From positions 1-64,000 of the forward strand of contig JAACSN010000009.1 of assembly GCA_009993885.1 (NCBI GenBank): 64,000 bases of DNA, given 5' to 3'. The stretch's first letter is position 1; each line of letters opens with the position of its first letter. A model generated the notes under the pieces. It searched no databases, was not told the DNA's origin, and saw nothing but the letters and a program-made list of their open reading frames with translations. Position numbers and translations under genes: made by a program. This DNA is from Alphaproteobacteria bacterium (GTDB lineage: Bacteria > Pseudomonadota > Alphaproteobacteria > Caedimonadales > UBA9215). This document shows positions 7,508 to 16,011 of the stretch, one piece after another.

Positions 7508-8761
7508 TTAATTAAAAGCTTTTAATAAAAGCGAAGCATTAGTGCCTCCAAAACCAAAGGAATTAGACAACGCATATTGAAGCTTCTTTTCTTTAGAAAC
7601 CAACGGAACCAGGTCAAAGTCACGGCATGACTCCGAAGGATTCTCCAAATTAAGTGTGGGAGGTAAAATACCTTCAGAAAGAGCTTTTATGGTAAAAATG
7701 GCCTCAATCCCGCCGGCAGCACCTAACAAATGACCAATGGAAGATTTTGTTGAAGAAATAGAAACCTTATTTCCGAATAAACGTCCCATTGCCCCAAGCT
7801 CAAGCTCATCTCCGAGAGGCGTTGACGTTCCATGGGCATTAATATAGCCAACGTCTTCAGGATTTACCTTGCCGCGATTCAAGGCCATTTCCATGGCGCG
7901 ATAAGCGCCTTTTCCCTCGGGATGGGGAGCCGTAATATGGTTGGCATCACCGGATAAGCCGTATCCGACCACTTCCGCATAAATCCTAGCGCCTCGTTTC
8001 TTAGCGTGCTCCAGTTCTTCCAACACAACAATCCCCGAACCTTCACCCATAACAAAGCCGTCGCGCCCTTGATCCCAAGGCCTTGAAGCTTTTTCAGGCG
8101 TCTCGTTATAAGCTGTAGAAAGGGCACGAGCCGATGCAAATCCGGCCATAGCCAAGCGACAGACGGCAGCTTCCGCCCCGCCCGCAACCATTACATCCGC
8201 ATCTCCCAATTGAATCATCCGAGCAGCATCTCCAATGGCGTGTGCACCGCTAGAACACGCTGTAACCGTTGCATGGTTCGGGCCTTGAAAACCGTACTTA
8301 ATCGAGACATGACCCGCAACAAGGTTAATCAAAGCAGCAGGAATAAAGAAAGGAGAGACTTTTTTATAGCCTCCCTCGTGCAAAGCAACAGAGGTATCAT
8401 AAATACGAGGTAATCCCCCGATGCCCGAGCCAATGGCAACACCTGTGCGTTCTCTTGAGGCTTCATCCTCGGGCATCCAACCGGCATCCTCAACGGCTTG
8501 CATGGCTGCGGCAACGCCGTAAAGGATAAACTTATCGGTTTTTCTCTGATCCTTTTTGGGCATATAGTGTTCATCATCAAAGTCACCGACACCGGTTCCG
8601 TGGGGAACAAGTCCGGCAATTTTACAAGGTAAATCCGAAGTATCAAAATGATCAATAGAACCGATACCCGATTGGCCGGCGATCAATCGCTCCCACGTAT
8701 TTTTAATATCTCCGGCAAGGGGAGTTACAGCGCCTATACCCGTCACAACTACACGTTTCAT
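7508..8761 (-). CDS. fabF: 3-oxoacyl-ACP synthase II
   Basis: Condenses acyl-ACP with malonyl-ACP in fatty-acid elongation. The catalytic triad is complete: Cys169 in VTACSSGAHA, His310 in INAHGTSTPLGD and His344 in SSIGHLLGAAGG (numbering from ATG 8761). The upstream in-frame TTG at 8776 would add five residues, but the MKRVVVTGIGAVTPL start matches the family. It sits downstream of acpP with a hairpin between them and upstream of mltG, and belongs to the type II fatty-acid synthesis set with accD and fabI in this window. Confidence 0.97.
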   Translation of the reverse strand: MKRVVVTGIGAVTPLAGDIKNTWERLIAGQSGIGSIDHFDTSDLPCKIAGLVPHGTGVGDFDDEHYMPKKDQRKTDKFILYGVAAAMQAVEDAGWMPEDEASRERTGVAIGSGIGGLPRIYDTSVALHEGGYKKVSPFFIPAALINLVAGHVSIKYGFQGPNHATVTACSSGAHAIGDAARMIQLGDADVMVAGGAEAAVCRLAMAGFASARALSTAYNETPEKASRPWDQGRDGFVMGEGSGIVVLEELEHAKKRGARIYAEVVGYGLSGDANHITAPHPEGKGAYRAMEMALNRGKVNPEDVGYINAHGTSTPLGDELELGAMGRLFGNKVSISSTKSSIGHLLGAAGGIEAIFTIKALSEGILPPTLNLENPSESCRDFDLVPLVSKEKKLQYALSNSFGFGGTNASLLLKAFN

Positions 8762-8801
8762 ATCCAAACAATCCAACTTTTATAGGGTTTCCCTCAAGAA
8801 T

Positions 8802-8848
8802 AAAAAAAGCCACTTGTATTTTAAGGTCTACCCTAAAAAAGTGGCTTT
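8802..8848 (-). terminator. Hairpin with T-run between acpP and fabF
   Basis: The 10-bp arms AAAGCCACTT (8806-8815) and AAGTGGCTTT (8839-8848) pair perfectly. On the minus strand the hairpin is followed by seven T residues, the layout of an intrinsic terminator. The loop is long, about 23 bases. Placed after acpP and before fabF, it would let acpP be expressed at a higher level than fabF. Confidence 0.6.
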
Positions 8849-8911
8849 ATTTTTAGTCTCATTTGTAAACACGTTTCATTAAAAACACGCTTTCGTCCGT
8901 TAATAAAACCC

Positions 8912-9148
8912 TTAGGCAGCGTGTTCCTTGATGTAAGTAATAGCAGCACCGACAGTGAGAATCTTTTCAGCAGCATCTTCAGGAATTTCAACATCGAATT
9001 CTTCTTCAAAAGCCATAACAAGCTCGACAGTATCAAGGCTATCTGCCCCAAGATCATCAATGAAATGAGCAGCTTCTACAACTTTTTCGGCTTCTACACC
9101 AAGATGCTCAATTACAATTTTTGTCACGCGTTCTTTAATATCACTCAT
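8912..9148 (-). CDS. acpP: Acyl carrier protein
   Basis: Small acidic 78-residue carrier that holds acyl chains on a phosphopantetheine arm during fatty-acid synthesis. The attachment serine is Ser37 in [14 protein letters not shown]. The sequence is a typical four-helix ACP over its full length. It precedes fabF on the same strand. In many relatives fabG lies just upstream, but here the upstream gene (9434) is divergent and unrelated. Confidence 0.98.
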   Translation of the reverse strand: MSDIKERVTKIVIEHLGVEAEKVVEAAHFIDDLGADSLDTVELVMAFEEEFDVEIPEDAAEKILTVGAAITYIKEHAA

Positions 9149-9433
9149 AGGTTTTTCCTAATCTTTCTTTAATAATAATGTCTCAGGTTGTCATACTTTA
9201 TAAGAATTGGCAACCATGGTTTATTGTCTATTCACAAGATGCCCCACACTAGCGCAAAATCAACCAAAGGAAAAGTCTTTTTATGCAATGTTTTTTCATT
9301 TAAAACGCTTTCTTGCAGGAATAGCTCTCCACAAAAGTTTCAAAATAAGTTATATTAGGGCGACTTTGTGTAAAGATCTCTTACATTTTGTTAACAAGGA
9401 CAAAATTAAAGGAGCAAAAAACTTTAGGAGATA

Positions 9434-9718
9434 ATGATGTCACTTTCTAAGAGTCTTTCTTTTACCTTAATCACGACTGCATTTCTAGGTATTGACCTCG
9501 AAAACCAGGCTTTTGCATCCAATCAAATAATACCGCAAAGTGAAAAAGAACTGCAGGAAAAAACCTCAACAGCTTTACCTACAGGATCAAAAATTTTGCC
9601 GCATGATCCCGTCGAAGCGGCAAGGATAAAAGAAATTTTAGATCGCTTGGACGAGCACAAAGCCCTCTTGGAAAAACAAAAAGAAGAGAATAAAAACGAT
9701 CCGCACCAAGAAAATTAA
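9434..9718 (+). CDS. Small secreted hypothetical protein
   Basis: A 94-residue protein with a signal peptide of about 28 residues ending QAFAS, then a charged, helix-prone tail (EAARIKEILDRLDEHKALLEKQKEEN) likely to form a short coiled coil. TTAGGAG lies a few bases before the first of two consecutive ATG codons. No family recognised. The 288 bases after it, up to the end of atpF, hold nothing I can name. Confidence 0.65.
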   Translation: MMSLSKSLSFTLITTAFLGIDLENQAFASNQIIPQSEKELQEKTSTALPTGSKILPHDPVEAARIKEILDRLDEHKALLEKQKEENKNDPHQEN

Positions 9719-10006
9719 ACTCGACACAAATTACACACAGGTTCCGCTGCTTGCAAGGCTCCTTAACCTAAAAAACGTCTTAAGACCTGCCGTGAACCCG
9801 TTACTCTTTTAAAGAATCTTAGACATATCCGATTCCTTGCCTAGGACAAAAAAGGGCATCAGAAATTTGCGTCAACATAAAGATCTCAATATAGAAAAAA
9901 TTACCCCTCCCCTCTGAATGAGCCTTATCCTTACAAAAAGCCTTAATTTCCGAGAGACTTCACAAAAAAAAGGGGGCATTTACCGGCAAGACAATAAGAA
10001 GAAAGA

Positions 10007-10486
10007 TTAAGTTAAGTGTTTAACTTTTTTAATCTCATGAGCCGTAAAGGTCTCGTCAACTTCCGGCGTTAAGGTCTTTTTGACAACATCGTGCGCCGTC
10101 TCAACGGCAATTTTAATCATATGATCGTGAATTTCTTTAACTGCATTTAATTCAAGTTGCTTTAAGCGATCTTCCAAATGGGTGTTTTGATTCTTAACAA
10201 AAAAGGCAATGTCGCTCATGGCTTGCTCGCGAATTCGGACGGCTTCTTTATCAGCATGCTCAAGAATATCAGAGGCTTCTTGGCGTGCTTCGATCTCACG
10301 CTGCTTTGCCTTTTCTAATAATAAAGCAGCCTCAACTTTCAAGGCTTCCGCTTCCGTTAGATCTTTGCTAATTTGGGATGATTTTGATCGAAGAGCCTCC
10401 AAAATAACTTTCTTGAGAGGTTTGGCAGCCGCCCCGACAAAAATGAAAAACGAAACGAGGACCCAACCTCCGACATCAAGCTCCAT
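10007..10486 (-). CDS. atpF: F0F1 ATP synthase subunit b
   Basis: Peripheral-stalk subunit: one N-terminal membrane segment (VGGWVLVSFFIFVGAA) followed by a long charged helix rich in Glu, Lys and Ala that reaches up to F1. At 159 residues it has the usual size. It is the last gene of the local atp block and overlaps the b' gene by 11 bp, indicating translational coupling. The pair b' then b is the pattern of alphaproteobacteria and phototrophs. Confidence 0.93.
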   Translation of the reverse strand: MELDVGGWVLVSFFIFVGAAAKPLKKVILEALRSKSSQISKDLTEAEALKVEAALLLEKAKQREIEARQEASDILEHADKEAVRIREQAMSDIAFFVKNQNTHLEDRLKQLELNAVKEIHDHMIKIAVETAHDVVKKTLTPEVDETFTAHEIKKVKHLT

Positions 10487-10985
10487 GGGAAACCTTTATA
10501 TTTAATTTGTCATTCAACAATCGTTCGATATCAGACTCCGCTTGTTTCCCGGCCATAGGAAGAAGCTTTTTAACAATATCGTGAGTGATAATCTGCGTGT
10601 GCTTTTTTATATCCGAAAGGGCTTGCTCTTGCTCTTCCGCAATGGCAAGTTCGGTCGCCTCAACTTGATGCTTTAAAAGAGTAACCATAGATTTTTTGCG
10701 TTCGGATAAATCTTTATCAACATCATTAAGCGTGGCTGCAATGATATCATGAGCTTTCCGGCGCATACTGTTTAAGCTGCTTTCAACCTCATAAAGCGTC
10801 GAGTCTTTCTCCGCCTCTAAACGTTCTGCCTCAATGCGATAGCCTTCTGTTTTCTGCCAGCGCTCTTCAAGCAACTGCTTGAGTCGAGGAACGGAAACAA
10901 AAACCGTATAAATCATCAAGATCGCAAAGAAAATGAAAAGCCAGAAAATCTGAGATGAAAAAACCGTCGGATCAAACTGAGGCAT
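10476..10985 (-). CDS. atpF': F0F1 ATP synthase subunit b'
   Basis: The divergent partner of b in a heterodimeric stalk. It begins MPQFDPTVFSSQIFWLFIFF, the characteristic b' start with a membrane helix, and continues as a charged coiled coil to 169 residues. It lies between atpE and atpF. It can be told from b by the N-terminal motif and by gene order. Confidence 0.93.
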   Translation of the reverse strand: MPQFDPTVFSSQIFWLFIFFAILMIYTVFVSVPRLKQLLEERWQKTEGYRIEAERLEAEKDSTLYEVESSLNSMRRKAHDIIAATLNDVDKDLSERKKSMVTLLKHQVEATELAIAEEQEQALSDIKKHTQIITHDIVKKLLPMAGKQAESDIERLLNDKLNIKVSHGA

Positions 10986-11105
10986 AAAGAAAGAATTCCT
11001 TTTTTCGTCTTATTTTTTATTTTTCCGTCTCAATAAATACAGAGCCATCGGTGTTTCAGACCGTTTACCCGTTAAATCACGACAGAAAAAAAGCCGAGAA
11101 GCGCC

Positions 11106-11330
11106 TTACTTCAAGAAAATCATGAAGGAAATAACAAGGGAAAAAATTCCAAGCCCTTCGGCAAGAGCCGCGCCGACAAACGCGAACGTTTGCATATCAT
11201 TTTTTGCAGAGGGATTCCGCGCAATAGATTCAATCAAACTGGCAAACACGCGCCCGACTCCCATTGCAGCACCGATAACACCAAGAACAGCGATACCCGC
11301 ACCAATCATTTTTGCAGCTTCTAATTCCAT
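11106..11330 (-). CDS. atpE: F0F1 ATP synthase subunit c
   Basis: Rotor-ring proteolipid of 74 residues with two membrane helices. The glycine-rich first helix (GAGIAVLGVIGAAMGVG), the cytoplasmic RNP loop at 38-40 and the ion-binding carboxylate Glu58 in ALAEGLGIFSLV are all present, consistent with a proton-driven ring. It sits between atpB and atpF'. Confidence 0.97.
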   Translation of the reverse strand: MELEAAKMIGAGIAVLGVIGAAMGVGRVFASLIESIARNPSAKNDMQTFAFVGAALAEGLGIFSLVISFMIFLK

Positions 11331-11360
11331 TTTATTTCTCCGTTATATTTTATTATTTTT

Positions 11361-12092
11361 CTAGTGTAAGTTTACAGAATCGTTAAGATAAATACAGACT
11401 AAAATTGTAAAAATATAAGCCTGCAACCCTGCGACAAAAAACTCAAATCCCACAAACAAAACATTAAACAAAGCAGGAAAGATACCGAAATACATTCCTA
11501 CCATCACACTAAAGCCCGCAAAGACTTTAAGAATCACATGCCCTGCCATCATATTTAAGAAAAGACGCAAGGAAAGAGTGAAAGGCCTGACCAAATAAGA
11601 AACAAGCTCCAGCACAATTAAAAGAGGCGCCAAGACCTTTGGGGCACCGGCCGGCAGAAAAAGGCTAAAAAAGTGCAAACCGTGGCGTACAAAACCGATA
11701 ATTGTTATGGTTATAAAAAATAACAAAGCCAAAGAAAGCGTCACCGCAAAATGGCTTGTGATTGTAAAACTATAAGGCAACATCCCAAACAGGTTGGCAA
11801 ATAAAATAAACATAAAAAGGGTAAATATAAACGGCGCATAGGCTTTGCCTTCTTTACCCACCGTGTCCCCGAGCATGCCGGCAATAAAATCATAAGCAGA
11901 TTCAAGAACCAATTGCAACTTATTGGGAACAAGGGTTGCTTTGCGCAAAGCAAAGTGTTGAAAGGTTATGAGGGCAACCGTTACAATAGCAAGCCAAATT
12001 GTCGCATTGGTAATAGAAATATTACTTCCCATAAGTTCTAAGGGAATAATCTCATGTATTCTAAACTGGTCCATGGGACTGTGTGTTGTCAT
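11361..12092 (-). CDS. atpB: F0F1 ATP synthase subunit a
   Basis: Membrane stator channel that passes protons to the c ring. The essential arginine is Arg176 in LSLRLFLNMMAGH, and several hydrophobic helices surround it. Length of 243 aa is normal. It is the first gene of the local atp block; atpI, often found just before it, is not present. The upstream region to 12255 is a divergent promoter region shared with the secreted protein gene at 12256. F1 genes are not in this window, as is common in alphaproteobacteria. Confidence 0.97.
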   Translation of the reverse strand: MTTHSPMDQFRIHEIIPLELMGSNISITNATIWLAIVTVALITFQHFALRKATLVPNKLQLVLESAYDFIAGMLGDTVGKEGKAYAPFIFTLFMFILFANLFGMLPYSFTITSHFAVTLSLALLFFITITIIGFVRHGLHFFSLFLPAGAPKVLAPLLIVLELVSYLVRPFTLSLRLFLNMMAGHVILKVFAGFSVMVGMYFGIFPALFNVLFVGFEFFVAGLQAYIFTILVCIYLNDSVNLH

Positions 12093-12255
12093 TTCAATTC
12101 CCTGATCGAATTTATATAACGCACTAACTTTATAAAAGGAGAATAATCCTTTATCCCTCCTTCGTCAATTGCTTCACCTCTCTTTATAATATTTTTTTCT
12201 TGCATTAACTATTTGACATACAGTATAAAAAGTTACAACCTCGGAGAATTATAAA

Positions 12256-14178
12256 ATGTCCCTAATTCAAAAAATATCCGCCCTTAAATTATCTGCTTCT
12301 TTTGCCGTCCTTATGGCTGCAGCAACCCCCGATGCCATGGCCTCTTTAGAAGTTAGTTCTATTGAAGACACAACACCTTCTTCCTCGGTCTCTTCAGACC
12401 TGAAATTAGACTTAGAATCAACCTTTCCACGCCATTTTCGCGGTCTCAATGGAATAGATCGGCCGGATGTGCTGCGTGATAGAGATATAAACGACCTCAA
12501 ATCTCTCATGGGATATAATCCTGCAATCCCTGAAAAACTTGTTGAATTAGCAGAAGCCTTAACTCAAACTTCTAATCCTATTTTTGAGAAGTTAATCACA
12601 GACATAGAAAAAGCTATCATAGACAAAGAACAACAAACCGTTCTCCATTGTATGTTTTTCCTTGGACGAGCTGCCTTAGCGGCTTCGACCAAAACAGAAG
12701 AAGAACGCCGTTTTTTCAAAATTGCCGGTTTTTCAAGCCCTTATAAATTAATTGATCTTATTGATCCTACAACTAGTTTTTGGTCGACCTTACAACATTT
12801 AGGCGATGAAGATACTCGAGGCGATTTTACACATAGAATCCATAGAAATTTCTCCGACCCCACCGATGTAATGGACAAACTCTTGGAAAAAAGCCCCTTT
12901 CACAGCCGTCCTTTCTTTATGTTAATGACACAACCTAAAGAAGATATTTTTGGCTTCTTTACCCTTGCTTTGAGCTATTATAAAGGTATGCACCCTGTGC
13001 CTGTTACGCTTTCAACCGACGGTAGCGAACTGCATGGTATTGCTATGAGTCCTTGGGGGAAATTCTGTCACGACCTTGCCCATTCGGAGATAGACCCGGC
13101 CAATCACAGTGTAGAGCAGTTTGCAAATCACATTCTCAATCTCTATACGCGTAAATTGAGGGAAACATTTAAAGATTTAACAACGGAAGAGCGCGCTCAA
13201 TTCTCTGTTAAGGCAATGATCCCCCCGGTTACACAGTTCGCATTGGACGTTCACTCGGCTTACCGTCAAAGCCTTATTGATATCTTGGAAAGCTCACTTT
13301 TGTATTTTAATGTAACAAGTGATTCAAAAAAACTCCCTCCCGAATTTGAAGCTTTTTCAGTCGCAGCTTTCTTGGATGCCCACGAAGAAGCTTCAGACAT
13401 GTCAAGGCGATATGTGACCCCTGACCTTGTGGAACTTCTCAAGTCTTCTCGCTCTAAAACAGCTCTTGAAATTATCCCTCAAAAAGATGAGGGAATACCT
13501 TCCTCAAGCTCAGGAGAATCTGAAGAACGCGTCATAGTTGAAAACACTCGGGATCTTCTTTTCGCAACTTCCTTTACAACGGGAGAAACTCAACTAAGTG
13601 ATGAAGAAATTTTTGAAATTGCAAAAAAGTTACCTTTAAGTGCTTATCTCCTTCATTACTATCAGCTTATTAACGACCAACCGATTAACTCGGATGAGAT
13701 TGCCGAATACTTGGTTAACAGAAACAAATTTTATACTGAAATAAGCATAGATATGCTTGACGGTACAAACTACCTGTTTAGGCAAGCCACAAATTATTCC
13801 AGAACGCTTAACCTAAATCATGACAGGCAAATGCTTCGCCCGGCAGCCGCTGTCTTGGCAGAAAAATACGGTTACAAAATCCCTGTTGTTCCCAATCCTC
13901 TTGACGAAGACTACGAAGAAAAGGTTGCGGCTTGTGATAAAGCGCTTCGTGAAGGCATGAAATACCTCCATGATATCTTTGCACTTACTGCCTCTGAAAT
14001 TAGCCTACAGGATACCGAATCCGACATGACCATCGCCGATCGGTTTTCAGTAAATTATACAAAGGCTTTGCGTAAGCTGGCAAAAAGCATGCCCCGCTTC
14101 GTTATAGACGCTGAAGGAGGCCTTCAAGGCTTTTTGACCAAAGCAACTTCAAAAGAGGCTATCGCAAATTTATACTAG
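12256..14178 (+). CDS. Large secreted protein of unknown function
   Basis: A 640-residue protein with a signal peptide (about 1-30, ending DAMAS). The mature part looks largely helical with mixed charge. A low-complexity serine/glutamate linker (about residues 418-428) splits it into a larger N-terminal and smaller C-terminal portion. CGGAG precedes the ATG and a strong hairpin follows the stop, so it is a single-gene transcript. I recognise no domain. Its size, signal peptide and apparent restriction to this lineage make an envelope or exported role likely, but this is inference. Confidence 0.75.
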   Translation: MSLIQKISALKLSASFAVLMAAATPDAMASLEVSSIEDTTPSSSVSSDLKLDLESTFPRHFRGLNGIDRPDVLRDRDINDLKSLMGYNPAIPEKLVELAEALTQTSNPIFEKLITDIEKAIIDKEQQTVLHCMFFLGRAALAASTKTEEERRFFKIAGFSSPYKLIDLIDPTTSFWSTLQHLGDEDTRGDFTHRIHRNFSDPTDVMDKLLEKSPFHSRPFFMLMTQPKEDIFGFFTLALSYYKGMHPVPVTLSTDGSELHGIAMSPWGKFCHDLAHSEIDPANHSVEQFANHILNLYTRKLRETFKDLTTEERAQFSVKAMIPPVTQFALDVHSAYRQSLIDILESSLLYFNVTSDSKKLPPEFEAFSVAAFLDAHEEASDMSRRYVTPDLVELLKSSRSKTALEIIPQKDEGIPSSSSGESEERVIVENTRDLLFATSFTTGETQLSDEEIFEIAKKLPLSAYLLHYYQLINDQPINSDEIAEYLVNRNKFYTEISIDMLDGTNYLFRQATNYSRTLNLNHDRQMLRPAAAVLAEKYGYKIPVVPNPLDEDYEEKVAACDKALREGMKYLHDIFALTASEISLQDTESDMTIADRFSVNYTKALRKLAKSMPRFVIDAEGGLQGFLTKATSKEAIANLY

Positions 14179-14222
14179 TTAAATACCATTCTTAAAGTGT
14201 TCGGCCTTAGGCCTTCTCAACT

Positions 14223-14252
14223 AAAAAGCGGCTTTAAAAGCCGCTTTTTTTT
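14223..14252 (+). terminator. Intrinsic terminator
   Basis: AAAGCGGCTTT and AAAGCCGCTTT form a GC-containing hairpin with a minimal loop, directly followed by a run of T. It ends the transcript of the 640-residue protein gene. Confidence 0.85.
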
Positions 14253-14751
14253 ATAAAAACCTCTTTAAATTTCCTCTGTAGAAAACACCCTGACCGACAA
14301 AAAAACAGAGATAAATTTGACTTGGACACCGCCCTATGAAACCATACTTCTATTAAGGTCACAAAAAGTTAGCGCACTATGTTAGCGCACTATAGGCAAT
14401 AACAAACCTATACTCTTTATGATCTTGATAGCCGAGATTAAAATTGGTTTTTAAAAGACTTGTTTAAACTTTCCTGCAGGAAGCCCCTTTTAAAATGCCA
14501 CCCCCTTTTTTAATCAAAGCACTCGGAGCGCGCTCCCCCCCTTTTTAACGGCAAAACAAGTCCTTAAGAACGGTCAAAAATTAGAGCATAAGGCGAAAGA
14601 AACTAAAACTAAGGGAACTCTTCTAAAAATAGAGACGTCACAAAAAACATCTTACAGCCTAAAGCCCCTTACGCTTTTTCCATAAAAACGAGCTTATTTT
14701 TTCTGTAACCCTTTTGGCTTTTTTTCTAAAATTTAAATTAACTATTTTCTT
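14253..14751. other. Non-coding stretch with a tandem 13-mer and a palindrome
   Basis: About 500 bases without a credible gene. GTTAGCGCACTAT is repeated directly at 14368-14380 and 14381-14393, and GGAGCGCGCTCC at 14525-14536 is a perfect 12-bp palindrome. C-rich and T-rich runs are frequent. I see no tRNA or other RNA that I can identify. Confidence 0.5.
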
Positions 14752-16011
14752 TTAGAGAGCTTTAAGTTCCGTCTCGATACGAATTTCTCCGGTAAGGGTG
14801 CGATGCACGGGGCATTTATCTGCAATTTTCAAGAGTCCTTGCTTTTCAAGATCCGTCAACGAACCTTCCAAGGTAATCTTGCGCCGAATAACATCAACCA
14901 TGCCTTTTTCCGTTTCACAACCATTACAATCTTGAGCATGAATACGATCGTGTTCCAGCTCTACGGTCACCTTATCAAGGCTGATACCTTTATGTTGAGC
15001 ATACATCCGAAGAGTCATAGAGGTGCAAGAACCTAAACCCGCCAATAAATAATCATAGGGAGACGGGCCAAGGTCGAGCCCCCCTGCAACACTTAGGGGT
15101 TCGTCGGCGCGCATAATATGATTACCCGCATAAACCCGTTGAGTATAAAGCCCCTCATCGGTTTCCGTCACAACAACACCATCGCCTGGTTTTTCATCTC
15201 GTTTTTCTTCACTGCACTCAAATCGGATATAACGGCTAGCCCAAGCGGCAATACTGGAGGCAATATATTTTGCGTCTTCATTATTCATAATAAGATGATC
15301 GGCAGAATCAAGTGAGATAAAACTTTTCGGATGTCGAGCCAAAGAAAAAATATAACTCGCATTCTTAATATTCACCGTAGAATCATGGGGCGCATGAAAG
15401 ACCAAAACCGCTGCATTCAACTTTTTAAAAACATCGCTCATATCATAGGATTTTAAATCATCCAAAAAGTGTTTCTTGATTTTGAAAGAACGTCCGCTTA
15501 TTTCAACATCTGCTTCCCCGGACCATAAAATTTGCTCTTCAGCGCCTGCCATATGGCGAGCAACATGCTTTGGGTGACAGGGTGAATTTACCGTTGAAAC
15601 AGCTTTAATCGAGGGTAATTTACTCGCAGCAACAAGAGCAGCCGCTCCGCCTAAGCTATGGCCTATCATAATTTCAGGCGCTTGATAATTTTTTTCTAAA
15701 AAGGCCGCAGCATACAAAAGATCATTCACATTGGTTGTGAAATTGGTTTCAACAAAATCCCCCTCGCTATCGCCAAGCCCCGTAAAATCAAAGCGCAAGG
15801 CGGCAATACCTCGTTCTGATAATCCTTGGCAAATATTACGAGCAGCTTTAATATCCTTTGAACAGGTAAAACAGTGGGCATAAACCGCAAAGGTTTTTAT
15901 ATGCCCTGCAGGAATATGCAGGCGACCGCTTAATATGAGGCCGTCTTTATTTTTAAAAGAAACTTTTAGCAATTTTGCTGACAAACTAATTCTCCGATTT
16001 TTCCAAAACAT
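14752..16011 (-). CDS. Bifunctional alpha/beta hydrolase-OsmC family protein
   Basis: A 419-residue two-domain protein. Residues about 15-260 are an alpha/beta hydrolase with nucleophile Ser119 in GHSLGG and plausible Asp210 and His239. Residues about 278-419 are an OsmC/Ohr-like domain with the two redox cysteines Cys329 (GLGSCTSMT) and Cys400 (KCPVHRTL), as in thiol peroxidases that reduce organic hydroperoxides. This fusion is known in many bacteria; the substrate of the hydrolase half is unknown. It overlaps the 3' end of the heptapeptide-repeat gene by 26 bp, so the two are probably cotranscribed, perhaps from the phosphodiesterase gene onward. Confidence 0.9.
   Translation of the reverse strand: MFWKNRRISLSAKLLKVSFKNKDGLILSGRLHIPAGHIKTFAVYAHCFTCSKDIKAARNICQGLSERGIAALRFDFTGLGDSEGDFVETNFTTNVNDLLYAAAFLEKNYQAPEIMIGHSLGGAAALVAASKLPSIKAVSTVNSPCHPKHVARHMAGAEEQILWSGEADVEISGRSFKIKKHFLDDLKSYDMSDVFKKLNAAVLVFHAPHDSTVNIKNASYIFSLARHPKSFISLDSADHLIMNNEDAKYIASSIAAWASRYIRFECSEEKRDEKPGDGVVVTETDEGLYTQRVYAGNHIMRADEPLSVAGGLDLGPSPYDYLLAGLGSCTSMTLRMYAQHKGISLDKVTVELEHDRIHAQDCNGCETEKGMVDVIRRKITLEGSLTDLEKQGLLKIADKCPVHRTLTGEIRIETELKAL

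Noticed and set aside
8833-9060. Minus-strand frame overlapping acpP
   Set aside because: It is an out-of-frame reading of the acyl carrier protein gene and its 3' hairpin region.
9719-10006. Possible small RNA (6S or SRP type) between the small secreted gene and atpF
   Set aside because: Short complementary stretches (AGGTT/AACCT) are present but no conserved core of either RNA could be recognised.
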